NCBI GenBank assembly: GCA_029706075.1
Contig: JAINUG010000482.1
Span: 62,001-126,000 of the forward strand
Length of the DNA stretch: 64,000 nucleotides
Reading direction: 5' to 3'
Origin: Aldrovandia affinis
Taxonomy: Eukaryota; Chordata; Actinopteri; Notacanthiformes; Halosauridae
The stretch's first letter is position 1, and each line of letters begins with the position of its first letter. Made by a program: the position numbers and the translations under genes. Of this stretch, positions 43,727 to 54,194 are shown in pieces. Below the pieces are notes generated by a model, which was not told the origin of the DNA, did not search any database, and saw nothing but the letters and a program-made list of their open reading frames with translations.

Positions 43727-44440
43727 CTGAGGAGGAAGTATAGGAAGTGGGGAAACAACTAACCAAAGTGCTGGGTTTAGCTGTTTTTAAATTTTTAAAA
43801 TGTAATGTATTTATTGATCTTAACTATTTAATTTATTTAATTTATTTAATTTATTTAATTTATTTAATTTATTTAATTTATTTAATTTATTTAATTTATT
43901 TAATTTATTTTATTTATTTATTTATTTTTGTCTGGCACAAGCTGAGGTCTGATCAACCACAGCTGGGTCGCCTGGAAGAGGGTGTATGATGCTGAAAGAC
44001 CCGAAACACCCAATGATTCCAGGATGATCACTGAAGATGTGTCCAGAAGCTCCAGTTTAAAGTAATTACACAATGATAGTGGCGTAGCAGGAGAGGCAGG
44101 GATGGTTCAGCAGGGTAAACTAGAGGGCGGTACTGGAGCCATGTATAGCTTTGCGTTCTGTTTCGACCTAAGGGCACCATTGGAGGTGTGACAGGCAGCA
44201 ATGCCTAGCAGGTTTAACATCTACCTGTAAATATTGTTATATTCCTCCCCTCCTGCATATGTGTCCTTTCACACAGCTCGTGTTTTTTAACATGCAAACG
44301 TGTTGTCTATATGTTAAGCAATCACCCCCCACACAATACTGCTATGGTGGGTGCTAGATTTATAGGCCATCATATCAGCGGCTTATCAATCTGTACCATT
44401 TGTCATAGATTCTTTCAATAGAGAATTCTTCTGGAGACTG
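43727..44440 (+). repeat. Retrotransposon 3' UTR with 9-bp microsatellite
   Basis: 43828-43915 is a tandem repeat of ATTTAATTT, read as Leu-Ile-Tyr in one frame (a chance ORF). 43930-44080 looks like 3' UTR of the RLE-type element. 44080-44440 shows nothing recognisable. Confidence 0.6.
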
Positions 44441-45031
44441 CAGTTTGTGGTTTCAAATAATTAAGTTTGTCTTGTGGAGCTTCCTCGTGGTAGGTGGACC
44501 AACTAGTCATCTAGGCCTCCCTACTCTCCTTGAAGTTCCTGGCGCTCATGGAGATGTGGATCACTCCTCAGAACACGGCCACCCCTACTGCTCTCTCCGC
44601 TGCCTACACCTTCTCACACACTCCACGACCCTCAGGTAGAGGTGGAGGGGCAGGTATACTGATCTCCCCCCTGTGGAGATTTGGTATTGTTCCTCTTCCT
44701 CACTTCTCACCCTCCTCCTTTGAATTTCATGCTGTCACTGTCACTGTTCCATGTAAACTGCACATCATTGTTTTTATCGCCCACCAGGTCCACTGGGGAG
44801 TTTCCTAGATGAGATGGATGCCCTACTCAGCGCTTTCCCTGAGGATGGCACTCCCGTCTTACTCCTTTGTGACTTCAACCTGCTGTTGGAGACCCCTCAG
44901 GCCAGCCCCTGCTTCAGTCCTTCGACTTCACCCTGGCTGAATCCCCATCCACCCACAAGGCCGGTAACCAACTGGACCTGGTCTTCACCAGGAACTGCGC
45001 CTCACCCAACATTACGGTATCGCCTCTACAT

Positions 45032-45916
45032 GTGTCTGACCATTGCCTTCTGTCTTTCTCCCTCCCCCTCCCCTCTGTGCCTAAACCATCTTCACCTGCT
45101 CCTACTGTCCTTGTCCGTCGCAACCTCCGCTCTCTCTCACCCGCTGCCCTGTCAGCTACTGTCCTATCTTCCCTTCCCCCTACTGATGCCTTCTCTCAGC
45201 TACCTGCTGAGGTAGCATCTTCCACCCTATTTTCCTCTCTCTCCTCCTCCTTTGACTTACTCTGTCCTCTATCCGCTAAACCCGCTCGTCTCCGTCCCCC
45301 CGGCCCCTGGCTAACCGATTCCATTCGGGCTAACCGACTGAAGCTGCGTGCGGCAGAAAGGAAATGGAGAAAATCCAAATCCCCTGTAGCTCTGTCTGAC
45401 TTCCACCCACTCCTGGCTTCCTTCTCCACTAACCTCTCCTCTGCTAAGACTGCATTTTTCCTTTCTAAAATTCAATCTTCTGTCTCCAACCCACGTAAAC
45501 TCTATGCTACGTTTTCCTCTCTCCTCACCCCTCCTCCTCCCCCACCCCCCTCCTCTATAACTGCCGATGACTCCTCATCCTTCTTTCACAAGAAGGTTGA
45601 GGTCATTCGCAACTCCTTCCCCCCAACCTCTCCCTCTCCCATCCTGCTACCTAAACCTCCCACTCCTCTGTCCTCCTTCTCACCCCTCCCCGACTCGGAC
45701 ATCCTTCAATTTGTTCTCTCCCACCGTCCCACCACCTGCCCTCTTGATCCCATTCCTTCCCCCATCTTCCAGTCCATTGCTATGGACATCCTCCCCTTTG
45801 TCTCCAATGTCATTAACTCCTCTCTTTCCTCTGGCTCTGTCCCCTCCTCCCTCAAATGCGCTCAGGTTGTCCCCCTCCTCAAAAAAACCCTCTCTGAATC
45901 CTGCTGTCATCTCTAA
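45032..45916 (+). pseudogene. L2 LINE, linker and N-terminal RT
   Basis: 294 codons: end of the endonuclease (SDHCLLSFSLPLP with the SDH catalytic His motif), a Ser/Pro/Arg-rich linker, then early RT (CPLDPIPSPIFQ, VVPLLKKTLSES). It stops at 45916 through a one-base expansion in an A-run; the true RT frame continues from 45567-46223. Confidence 0.85.
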
Positions 45917-46011
45917 CTACCGACCTGTCTCTCTCCTCACATTTCTCTCCAAAACGTTAGAGCGGGCTGTCTATAATCAACTGTCTGCTCATCTCTCACA
46001 GAACGACCTGC

Positions 46012-47241
46012 TTGATCCTAACCAATCTGGGTTCAGAGCAGGCCACTCAACAGAGACTGCTCTCCTTGCGGTCACTGAGGCTCTTCACGTCGCTAAGTCC
46101 CGATCCCTTAGCTCCGTCCTCCTCCTCCTCGACCTGTCGGCGGCATTCAACACCGTGGACCACCGGATCCTGCTCTCATCTCGTCGAGATGGGAATCTCT
46201 GGATCTGCGTTGACATGGTTTGAGTCCTACCTGGCTGACTGGTCCTACCAGGTGGCCTGGAGAGGATCCCTCTCCTCTCCCCGCACCCTCTCTACCGGTG
46301 TCCCGCAGGGCTCGGTGCTAGGCCCTGTCCTATTTTCTCTGTACACCAAGTCACTTGGCTCTGTTATTTCTGCTCATGGTTTTTCCTACCACTGTTATGC
46401 TGATGACACTCAACTCTTTCACTCCTTCCCCCCATCTGATACCCAGGTCCTGGTATGGATCTCTGCATGCCTGGCTGACATCTCCACATGGATGTCCACC
46501 CACCACCTGAAGCTGAACCTGGGGAAAACAGAGCTGCTCTTCCTCCCAGCGAAGGGCTCCCCGATGATTGATGCGTCAATCACCGTGGAAGGCTCCATAG
46601 TGTCTCCGTCCCAGTCTGCCAGGAGTCTTGGGGTAACCCTGGACAACCAGCTGTGCTTCTTGAGCCATATTGCAGCGATCACTCGGACCTGCCGTTTCTC
46701 CCTCCATAACATCCGGAGGATCCGACCGTTCCTCACCCAAGAGGCCACTCAATTCCTGGTCCAGGCCCTGGTGATCTCACGTCTGGACTACTGCAATTCC
46801 TTGCTAGCCGGCCTTCCGGCCTGTGCCATCAAGCCACTGCAACTAGTCCAGAACGCTGCTGCTCGCCTGGTGTTCAACCAGCCGAAGTTCACGCACGTCA
46901 CCCCTCTACTCTCCTCTCTGCACTGGCTCCCCATCACAGCACGCATCAGATTCAAGTCACTGGTGCTTGCTTTTCAAGCGGCCAGAGGTACTGCTCCCAC
47001 ATACCTCCAGTCACTCATCACGCCTTACACCCCGTCCAGACCCCTCCGCTCTGCCTCCGCTGGCAGACTGACTGCCCCATCCCTCCGGGCGCCTGGCAGC
47101 CACTCCTCGCGGTCTCGCCTCTTCTCTGTCCTGGTCCCTCATTGGTGGAACGACCTCCCGCAATCGGTCAGGACTGCAGAATCACTTCCAATCTTCTGCA
47201 AGAGACTCAAAACCCACCTCTTCAGACTCCACTACCGCTGA
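46012..47241 (+). pseudogene. L2 LINE, RT palm to C-terminus
   Basis: 409 codons. The first about 60 residues are out of frame. From about 46190 it reads VEMGISGSALTWFESYLAD, GVPQGSVLGPVLFSLYT, and the catalytic box CYADDTQLFHSF, then RLDYCNSLLAGLP, HWLPITARIRF and WWNDLPQSVR. It ends at a natural stop followed by the 3' UTR. A frameshift near 46180 separates it from the earlier RT frame. Confidence 0.9.
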
Positions 47242-47396
47242 ACACTGTCCATCTAGTCAATCTGTTTTACTGCACTGATCTTGTGTGCTAACTATGATTG
47301 TTCTTACCTTGTATTAATGCACTTCTTGTAAGTCACTCTGGATAAGAGCGTCTGCTAAATGCTTAAAATGTAAATGTAAAAATATACTATGTATAG

Positions 47397-48052
47397 TTAA
47401 AAATGGAGCCAATGTGCCCCGAATCGTATTGATGCGCAAATCCCTTGCTTGCCACATGGACCATTCATATGGTCCTGCATCCTAATTATATCATCAGGCT
47501 GGGGTGATGGCTCTATCAAAATCATTGGTGCCAACACCGCAACACAGCACTTCGAGGCCTTTTTTGCTGCCTCGTCTACTGCACTGTTGCCTTTTATCAC
47601 AAAGTTCAAAGTGTTTGATGGGCGTGCCATCATTTTTTTGAACCCCCTTGTTTCCAAACTGCTCCCTACATATTACATACTCCGTGGGAATAAGTATACA
47701 GTATAAATGTTTACAGCTTTCCCTTTTCCTAATTTACAAGCCACAGTCAATGCTTTGAGCTCTGTTAACTGAGCAGAACATGGTTGAGTACATTGTTTTA
47801 GTTTTACCTCCTTGAAAGTTATTTTCATTGCTGTTGCACTACCGCAAATCCCGCATGATTCCTTGCATGGTCCTTGTAACAGGAACCATCCACAAAAAAT
47901 TCCTCAGCATTCACCAGGGGTGTTGTTCCCCCTGTGCAATTATTCTCCCTAGGTACTCCACTTGAGGTTGGTAATACTGCAGCTTTGTCTTTGACACTTT
48001 GTGTCCTCCCTCTGCTAATTTTCAGAGGACTTTGATTGAATCCCCATGACAT
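47397..48052 (-). pseudogene. ERV-C pol: RNase H pieces
   Basis: 47825-48052 (-) has FFVDGSCYKDHA, the RNase H first catalytic Asp. 47397-47657 (-) has KGNSAVDEAAKKAS, the last RNase H segment before integrase. The middle of RNase H and the RT thumb/connection are decayed or deleted, and integrase is cut off by the L2 at 47390. Confidence 0.7.
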
Positions 48053-48680
48053 TGTTACAACGTGGGCGAGTATATTAGTATGTCGTCAACGTACTGAATC
48101 AATGTATTATCAATTACCAAATCTTCCAGATCCAATTTTAGGACTTGGTCGAACACATGCGGTGAATGTTTAAACCCTTGAAGCATCTCAGTGTATGTGT
48201 ATGCGTTTCCCTTTGTACGTAAATGCAAACAAATATCTACACTCTTCTGCCAATGGTATGCTAAAAAAGGCTGAACACCAATTGATGATCGTGAAGCATT
48301 TAGCTTCTGGAGGAACATTCGTCAGCAATGTATGTGGATTTGGAACTACAGCTGGCCAATCTTGCACATTACAGCTCTCAGGTCATCTCCATTTTGATTT
48401 ATCTGCTTTAAGGACTGGGAGTAGAGGTGTATTACAACAACTTTGAGTTTACACTGGTACTCCCACCTTTACTAATCCTTCAATTGTTAGGTTAATTCCT
48501 TCTTCTGCTTCAGGTTTCATTGGGTACTGTGCTTTCCAAGGTAGCTTTACTCTTTTCTTTGTACTAATAAATATGGGGCTTGCTGATTCTACTAGTCCTA
48601 CATCTGTGTCATGTTTTGACCACAGTTTATCTGGTAACCTTCCTTCCATCTTTTTCTTTTGTTGATTCTCCTCTGTTTGT
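48053..48680 (-). pseudogene. ERV-C pol: reverse transcriptase
   Basis: 48449-48649 (-) is the RT start (HDTDVGLVESASP, QYPMKPEAEEGI). 48055-48318 (-) has the palm with the catalytic box YVDD (codons at 48082-48093) preceded by GFKHSPHVFDQVL. Frame breaks lie between them. RT copies viral RNA into DNA; YVDD is the gammaretrovirus-type form. Confidence 0.8.
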
Positions 48681-48688
48681 TGCTCTCT

Positions 48689-49240
48689 TTATTGCATTTG
48701 CTGACATGTAACTATCTCTACTTCCTGTGGGACTCCTATCATTACTGTGGTACATAGCATTTTGATAAATGACTTATCTATTGAATAGTAAATAAGTGTG
48801 TGTTCTGTTATATTCCATTCACTTTCCCTTGCTTGTTTCATCATTGATCGTAAGTCTTTTGCTTCTGCACCCTTGTTCACTAGCAGTGTTATATGCGGGA
48901 CTGATTCTGGTACATCGTGCCATTATGTCACAAATTCTGATTCCTCTAATCTCATGGCTGCCCCTGTTTTCCTATAATTATGTGCTGTGATATTATAGGA
49001 ACATTTACTCCTTTATTTTGCTCTTGCCATTGTTTTTCCAATTCTGAATTGCAAGTCGGGTTATACATCATTGTACATTGATATGTGGATTTTGATTCTT
49101 GCACCTCGGGTATCTGAGCTTTTATGAACTTTTCCCATTTTGCTACCGACTCTTCTACTTCTTCTCCCAATTCCCCTAGCCAGTATGCATTCTCCTGACA
49201 TTATCATCTGCATGTCCAGTCCTGTTCTATCCATATATAT
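48689..49240 (-). pseudogene. ERV-C 2H-like domain
   Basis: Directly between protease and RT. 48952-49170 (-) reads KSTYQCTMMYN (first motif, His replaced by Gln; codons 49072-49080) and IIIGKQG. After a frameshift, PHITLLV (48887-48895 region) gives the second motif, 62 residues on. The same arrangement is seen in ERV-B at 12657-13123. 48689-48880 (-) carries the C-terminal part. Inactive in this copy by frame and by the His change. Confidence 0.5.
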
Positions 49241-49690
49241 TCCTTGCAGGGAATACCAAATCTGTAATCCTAATTTACACAATGCATCTCTTCCTAATAG
49301 ATTGACTGGTGTTTGTTCTGAAACTAGGATAGGCAGTGTTACAGACTTTCCTTTAACATTTAGATGAACTGGAGCCGTCATTGGGCTCAGCTGCATTGGT
49401 CCCGAGAGTCCTACTGTCTTTGCATACTTACCCAACAGGGGGAGGTGAGAGGCATAATTTCAATTTACACAAGTGTAAGTGGCTCCAGTGTCTATCATCA
49501 TTGGTATGTCTCTATCTTCCATTTGAACCTGCAGCATGGGTTCCTGATCAGCTTCTGTAGCTAACATCGGAAGCTGACCCCCCTTAGGATTCTCTGGGCA
49601 CCCCTAGTATCCCTGATTTGGCCCACCCCATGGATTAACTGGGCCTTGTGTCTTGTGTTTCTGAATAACTTCACATACTTGTACTGTTTT
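49241..49690 (-). pseudogene. ERV-C protease and end of nucleocapsid
   Basis: Active site MIDTGATYTC with DTG at 49484-49492 (-). After one in-frame stop, the frame 49061-49435 has the flap region and LLGRDALCKLG, the conserved C-terminal protease motif. Upstream (to 49690) is a Gly/Pro-rich nucleocapsid end (PENPKGGQLP). Gag proper is not present: ERV-D sequence begins at 49698. Confidence 0.8.
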
Positions 49691-49697
49691 GCGTAAC

Positions 49698-49770
49698 TGT
49701 TTTGCATGGGTAGCTGACCGACAGTCTCAAGGTCAGAGCGTGCCTGCCAAGAAAGATTAGACGATGAGGT
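49698..49770 (+). repeat. ERV-D LTR fragment
   Basis: TGTTTTGCATGGGTAGCTGA matches the start of the ERV-E LTR (58016 downward). About 250 bp of LTR is deleted before the primer-binding site. Confidence 0.7.
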
Positions 49771-49774
49771 AATT

Positions 49775-49792
49775 TGGGGCTCGTCCAGGATC
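49775..49792 (+). promoter_or_regulatory. ERV-D primer-binding site, tRNA-Pro type
   Basis: TGGGGCTCGTCCAGGATC is almost the tRNA-Pro primer-binding site used by gammaretroviruses (one G missing, one G-to-A). It lies just downstream of the LTR fragment. Confidence 0.75.
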
Positions 49793-50049
49793 CCAATATC
49801 TCACCGCACTGGCGCAGAGAAAGGGCGTGACGTCTGAACCGTGCACGGGGCTTGTCTGAGACAAGTTTTTGAAAGTCCTCGGTCCGGATCGCACAGTATC
49901 CTTGGATAAGTAGCGAGGCTAGATAGAGCAACGTTCCTCTGGAAGCGCGGTGAGTGACGGGATTTTTCCGAATTCTATTTAAAGATAAAAGTGTGATATT
50001 GAACCTAGAGCCTTGCCATAAAAGTGAGTGACAGAACATAGGCGTGACC

Positions 50050-50421
50050 ATGGGAAAGTATAATAGCAAAGGTGGTTGTTGTTGTTGTTGTTGTAAGAAA
50101 GAAAGTGATGGTGAAGTTTACCTGTCTCAGGATTGAAGGGAAATGGAATTGAGGTTTACGGGGGCAGGAGATTGGGAGTGCATGTGGAAATAAAAGTTTG
50201 GGTTTGATGGGAAGTTGAAGGTCCAGCAATGTGGCAAGCTTGTGAATGCAATTAAAGTGAAAAAAGCGAGCGTGGAACTTTTTAGTGGCGAGGGTTGGAG
50301 CCTGATGATGCCCTAATTAGTGTTAGGTTGGAGCCTAACGCGCCGAAAACGGCACACGTGAGGAACTGTTTTCTAAGAGGTATTAGGTGAGAAGTGTGAG
50401 GGTTACGCGTGGAACTTCTTA
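50050..50421 (+). pseudogene. ERV-D gag, matrix start
   Basis: ATG at 50050 gives Met-Gly-Lys, then a run of six Cys codons made by a TGT repeat, then KKESDGEVYLSQD and a stop at about 50136. Matrix sequence resumes after it in another frame and matches 323-430 and 57195-57335. Gly2 plus clustered Cys suggests a doubly acylated membrane anchor. The gene is cut by the SINE at 50422. Confidence 0.55.
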
Positions 50422-50589
50422 TAATAATAATATAATAATATGCGCCATTTAGCAGATGCTTTTATCCAAAGCGACTTACAGTAGTGAATGCATACATTTT
50501 TTTCAGTATACATTTTTTCCCCCAGGGGATTGAACCCACAACCTAAGCGTTGCCAACGCTGTGCTCTACCAACTGAGCCACAGAGAACC
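50422..50589 (-). mobile_element. tRNA-headed SINE with L2 tail, copy 2
   Basis: Same family as 13124-13294. The minus strand starts GGTTCTCTGTGGCTCAG, with A and B boxes intact. An 8-bp target duplication ACTTCTTA flanks it (50414-50421, 50590-50597). Confidence 0.9.
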
Positions 50590-50597
50590 ACTTCTTA

Positions 50598-50997
50598 GGG
50601 GGAGGTTTGAGGTTTGACAAATAATTTTTTAATTAGAAAAAAATATATTATTATAAGTGTTTGTGAACAATTGCCTCTGGGATTTACCTGGGGAGAATTT
50701 ACAAAAGAAACTAAAAGTGGTGGAGTGTTTATTCATAGTATGAGTGAATAAAAAATGAATGCAATTGCGCCTGAGTATGAGTGAATAAAAAATGAATGTG
50801 ATATATTCGGATATAGAGTCGGACTGTGTGCAAAATAAAAATGAAATGATAATGGCGTACCTAACCCGTCTTAAAAAAGTGTTTAATGCTAACAGTGGTC
50901 TTGAACCACCTGCAATTAATAACGATGGGGTTTATGAACAACAGCTGAAAAATGCATTCCTGAACGGCCTCACTCCTGCATTAACAATGTTAATTAA
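50598..50997 (+). pseudogene. ERV-D gag, capsid part
   Basis: 50598-50790 is AT-rich, with a repeated AGTATGAGTGAATAAAAAAT. 50792-51025 (first 69 codons) encodes MAYLTRLKKVFNANSGL and FLNGLTPALTML, the C-terminal capsid (major homology) region. It is cut at the TTAA 50994-50997 by a piggyBac. Gag continues at 52519. Confidence 0.7.
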
Positions 50998-52518
50998 CCC
51001 TCTGAGGTCCGTGCTAAGCTTTTAGATATTTTTTGATTTTGGCATGGTCTGATATTTATCTCAATTTCATCAATTTAACACACACTTACTCCAAAGTGTT
51101 TGATATTTTTATTTGAAGGACAATCACAGCTACATTTGTATGCCATCAATAGTTTGGTCAGTATCATATGCAGCTTGTAAATAGATCTACAAACACACAA
51201 GTTAAAAATAGTAAATTTTTCTGCTGTCACAAAAGTTGTGAAAGCACACACTAAACTATAGTGACGAATTGTTTTGCCAATGTACGTTTGTTCATCAAGG
51301 TCTTGGTTATGTAAGGGTGTGAAAACAGTTTAACACATCTGAGATCTAAATAGCTAAAAACCTGTTTTTATCAGAACTGGTCACATTTATTTCAGGCTGT
51401 GGGAGGGCTAAATGCTAAATACCTGAATATTCATTATTCATTGTCCACACCTCTAAGATATGTCAGATGGGCCATCTCACTGGGCCATCAGTGTTATATT
51501 CTGAGTTCCTGTTCTGTTGTTTTTTGGTCTTTGTTTATTTTTCATTCAGTCCTTATTCATTATTCTTTATCCAGTATTGCATTTTCCCTGTTCTGTCACG
51601 TTCTGCTCCCTGTCTGTCCTTGTTCCGTTTATTTCGAGATCCACTCCTTGTCGTGTCATGCACTTCGGGAGTTTATACTTTTCGGGGTTTTTCCGCCTTC
51701 GCTTATTATCTCGTTTTCTTCCTTCTTACTTTCTAGATTGCACTTTGTATATATTAGGTAGATGTGTATAGTACTAACCAACTAATCTACTAACGTTAGG
51801 GGTTTAGATTAAGTTACTAACACGCGGAATATGTTTGGCGTCACAAGACGCTGAATTCATATATTTTCACGAGTATTTGAAAACAAGCGAAATAAATAAC
51901 ATTTTAGGCTGTTCTTCTTTAGAAAAGTATTCTTCCATAGATCTTGTGTGCATATTGCAATTTGTTACGTTGCAACACGCGGAATATGTAGTCACAAGAC
52001 GCGGAATTCATATATTGAATATATATACGAGTATTTGATAACATGGCAAATCAAATATAGTTACTTACTGTTCGTCAGTTATTGTCTTCGTCGCTTTTCA
52101 TCAATACTCTCAAACACTGCAGCGCAGAAAATCTTTCCATCTTGAATAAAATTGTATGTCTGTATAAAATCTTGCTTCAAATTGTCGGGACAGTTTATGT
52201 GTTTACGCCGGCGTTTTCACACATGGCCCCACGCCCTCCCCCACACCTCCCGAAACTCGCACCTAGTTACCATGTCAATAGAAGGGGGACGTTACTACCA
52301 GGTAAAAAAGAGAGTAAAAGGCAAGGTTTACTTTTGGTCTAATTAACCTAATTTAAAAATCCCATTTGATTTGCCAGTGCTCAAATCGGAAAGTCGCGAT
52401 TCTAAGGTTTCTGTCAATGTTTTTGTCGCGTGTGTATGATAAAATATCGCGAAGTTAGAAATAGTAATATACTTGTATTGCTGCTTGGATCGGCGCCGAT
52501 CCAGCCGACCTCAGGGGG
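50998..52518 (+). mobile_element. piggyBac-like transposon, 1.5 kb
   Basis: Flanked by TTAA (50994-50997, 52519-52522). Inverted ends CCCTCTGAGGTC and GACCTCAGGGGG. Removing the element and one TTAA rejoins the gag capsid frame seen intact in ERV-E. Internally it holds a different middle from the copy at 59226 (about 51490-51800) and a diverged direct repeat (51820-51880, 51976-52045). No complete transposase. Confidence 0.9.
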
Positions 52519-53105
52519 TTAAAAGACATGTAATTACGTGGGCAACGTGCCGATTGCAAGTGATAATAGAACATGCTATTCACTTCGAGCGAACGGCTAG
52601 GGAAGACCAATCAAATTAAAATTAAAAATGACTATTGAATGTGATGAAAATGGGTTGTCAGTCATGTCACCTGTATAGGTACTACTGGAAATCGTTTTGG
52701 GAATCCTATACAATTGATAGATTGGTATTACACATGGGAATTGATATACTGCCAGTCATGCACAACTGTGTGAATTTATTCCGTCCGAGCAGACAGCCCC
52801 AGCGAACTCTTATAGCACTGCTCTCTTCTTACCCCTGACTAAGACATTTAGAATATGAGTGTTTCTGGAACATGCCGCAAATAAACAAAACGAGATGTTT
52901 AAGCACCATATATAGTGGACCGAAATTGACTGGAATTCTAGTAAACTTGAGTGAAGAGCAGAAATGATTATTTGAACAAATCAGGCAGCCACATATTTCA
53001 TTATCGAAAATGACCGAATGTGAATCGACTACCGTGATTATCATCAATATGGTCAAAGACCCCACTGCCCGCCACTGGAGGTTCGCCATAGCTGTGTCTA
53101 AATCT
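52519..53105 (+). pseudogene. ERV-D gag end, protease tail and 2H-like remnant
   Basis: 52519-52600 continues the capsid (RHVITWATC-like sequence). 52620-53105 matches ERV-A 661-1070: one frame ends in QPHISLSKMTE with His at 52992-52994. The likely first motif (52854-52856) encodes Tyr. Sequence switches to minus-strand ERV-E at about 53105. Confidence 0.5.
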
Positions 53106-53690
53106 CAGTAAGAGGGTTGTTTGCTTCACCGGTTTTGAGACAGGTGTGTTCTATATTTCACACCTCCCTTTATAGCTGGACTTCTCCCTTCTGAGCACAA
53201 CTCTTTTAGGTACCTACTCACCCTTTGTTGCCTTTTTACAGTGGGACAGATGCACCCACGTGGATCGCTCAGCAATCTTTACTGCTGTTGGAGTTGTTAG
53301 TAGCACCTGATACGGCCCTTTCCACTTTGGTTGATGCCACGCCTTGTGCCTTGGATCTTTAATCTGTACCCAGTCCCCGACCTGCAGCTTTTCTTCTGGT
53401 ATTCCAGCTGTAAGAGTTTACACATTTCTTGTTTATTAGATAACATTTTCTTCATATACTCTGCCAATGTGGGATTATCCTCTGATGTTTGAGGTAGGTG
53501 ATAGGCTCCAAATTGAGGTAGGTGATAGGCTTTTCCCATCACTATTTCTCTACAAATTATTTTTGCCACAGTTTGTGCATCAATTTTTGAGGTAGGGTAT
53601 GCTTCTACCCAACCTGAGAATGGGTCAATCATTACTAAGCAGCTCTTTTTCCCCTCACTTGGTGTGAGGTGGATGAAATCCATCATCCAA
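53106..53690 (-). pseudogene. ERV-E integrase core and C-terminus
   Basis: 53297-53686 (-) has MDFIHLTPSEGK and MIDPFSGWVEAYP (first catalytic Asp) and ICREI. After frame changes, 53195-53400 (-) reads through the C-terminal SH3-like region with the [16 protein letters not shown] (GPY/F) motif. A repeated LPQFGAYHLPQ shows a small tandem duplication at about 53495-53535; the core segment around it is deleted. Confidence 0.8.
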
Positions 53691-54194
53691 GATTCGAATG
53701 GTCATGAGGGAGCCATGCCGTAAGCATGTTAAACACCTTTTACAAAAAAAAAATTTTAAGGTTGTAAATCCAAACGTTGTATAACGTTTGTTAACCATAG
53801 CTACCCTCCCTCCTTTTGAGACATGGCATATGCCATGACTCAACTCTGCAGCTATGGTAAACAAAGATCTCGGTAATACAGGTTTGTTTTCTGGGTGCAC
53901 CCACAGGCCAGTTTTGTTCTCAGTACATTTTTGGTTGCCCCACATCCTTTTCTCTGGTACCCCCGCTTCATGTTGCATGTCTCTCAAGAGAGTGTCTGCA
54001 GCTGCTTCTTTTGCAGCAGAGTCTGCGAATGCATTCCCCAGGGACACCTCATCTGTTCCTTTCGTATGTGCTGCACATTTACATATAGCCAGTGTTTTGG
54101 GTTTCTGTAATGCTGCAATCAGTTCCAGTATCACTGGTGCATGTGTTATTGGTTTACCTGTTGAAGTCATTCTTTTTGCAGGATCCATCCACAT
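53655..54194 (-). pseudogene. ERV-E RNase H end and integrase zinc domain
   Basis: 179 codons: KGTDEVSLGNAFADSAAKEAA (RNase H C-terminal His/Asp region), then a spacer and the integrase N-terminal HHCC zinc finger (SHGICH ... CKRCLTC). Ends at HPPHTK in a shifted frame. The frame before 54154 holds the RNase H start. Confidence 0.8.

Larger units (their letters stand above)
44440..47390 (+). mobile_element. L2-clade LINE, most complete copy
   Basis: Holds the endonuclease and the whole RT. Endonuclease pieces: 44530-44808 (ALMEMWITPQNTATP, GILISP) and 44814-45050 (LLLCDFNLLLETPQ), with frameshifts. RT: 45032-45916, then 45900-46200 in another frame (NYRPVSLLTFLSKTLERAVYN), then 46012-47241. 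The 3' tail (GATAAGAGCGTCTGCTAAATG) ends at about 47385. It is the reference for the truncated copies at 9641, 13436 and 30241. Confidence 0.9.

Noticed and set aside
43747..43989. ORF with Leu-Ile-Tyr repeats
   Set aside because: Product of a 9-bp ATTTAATTT microsatellite.
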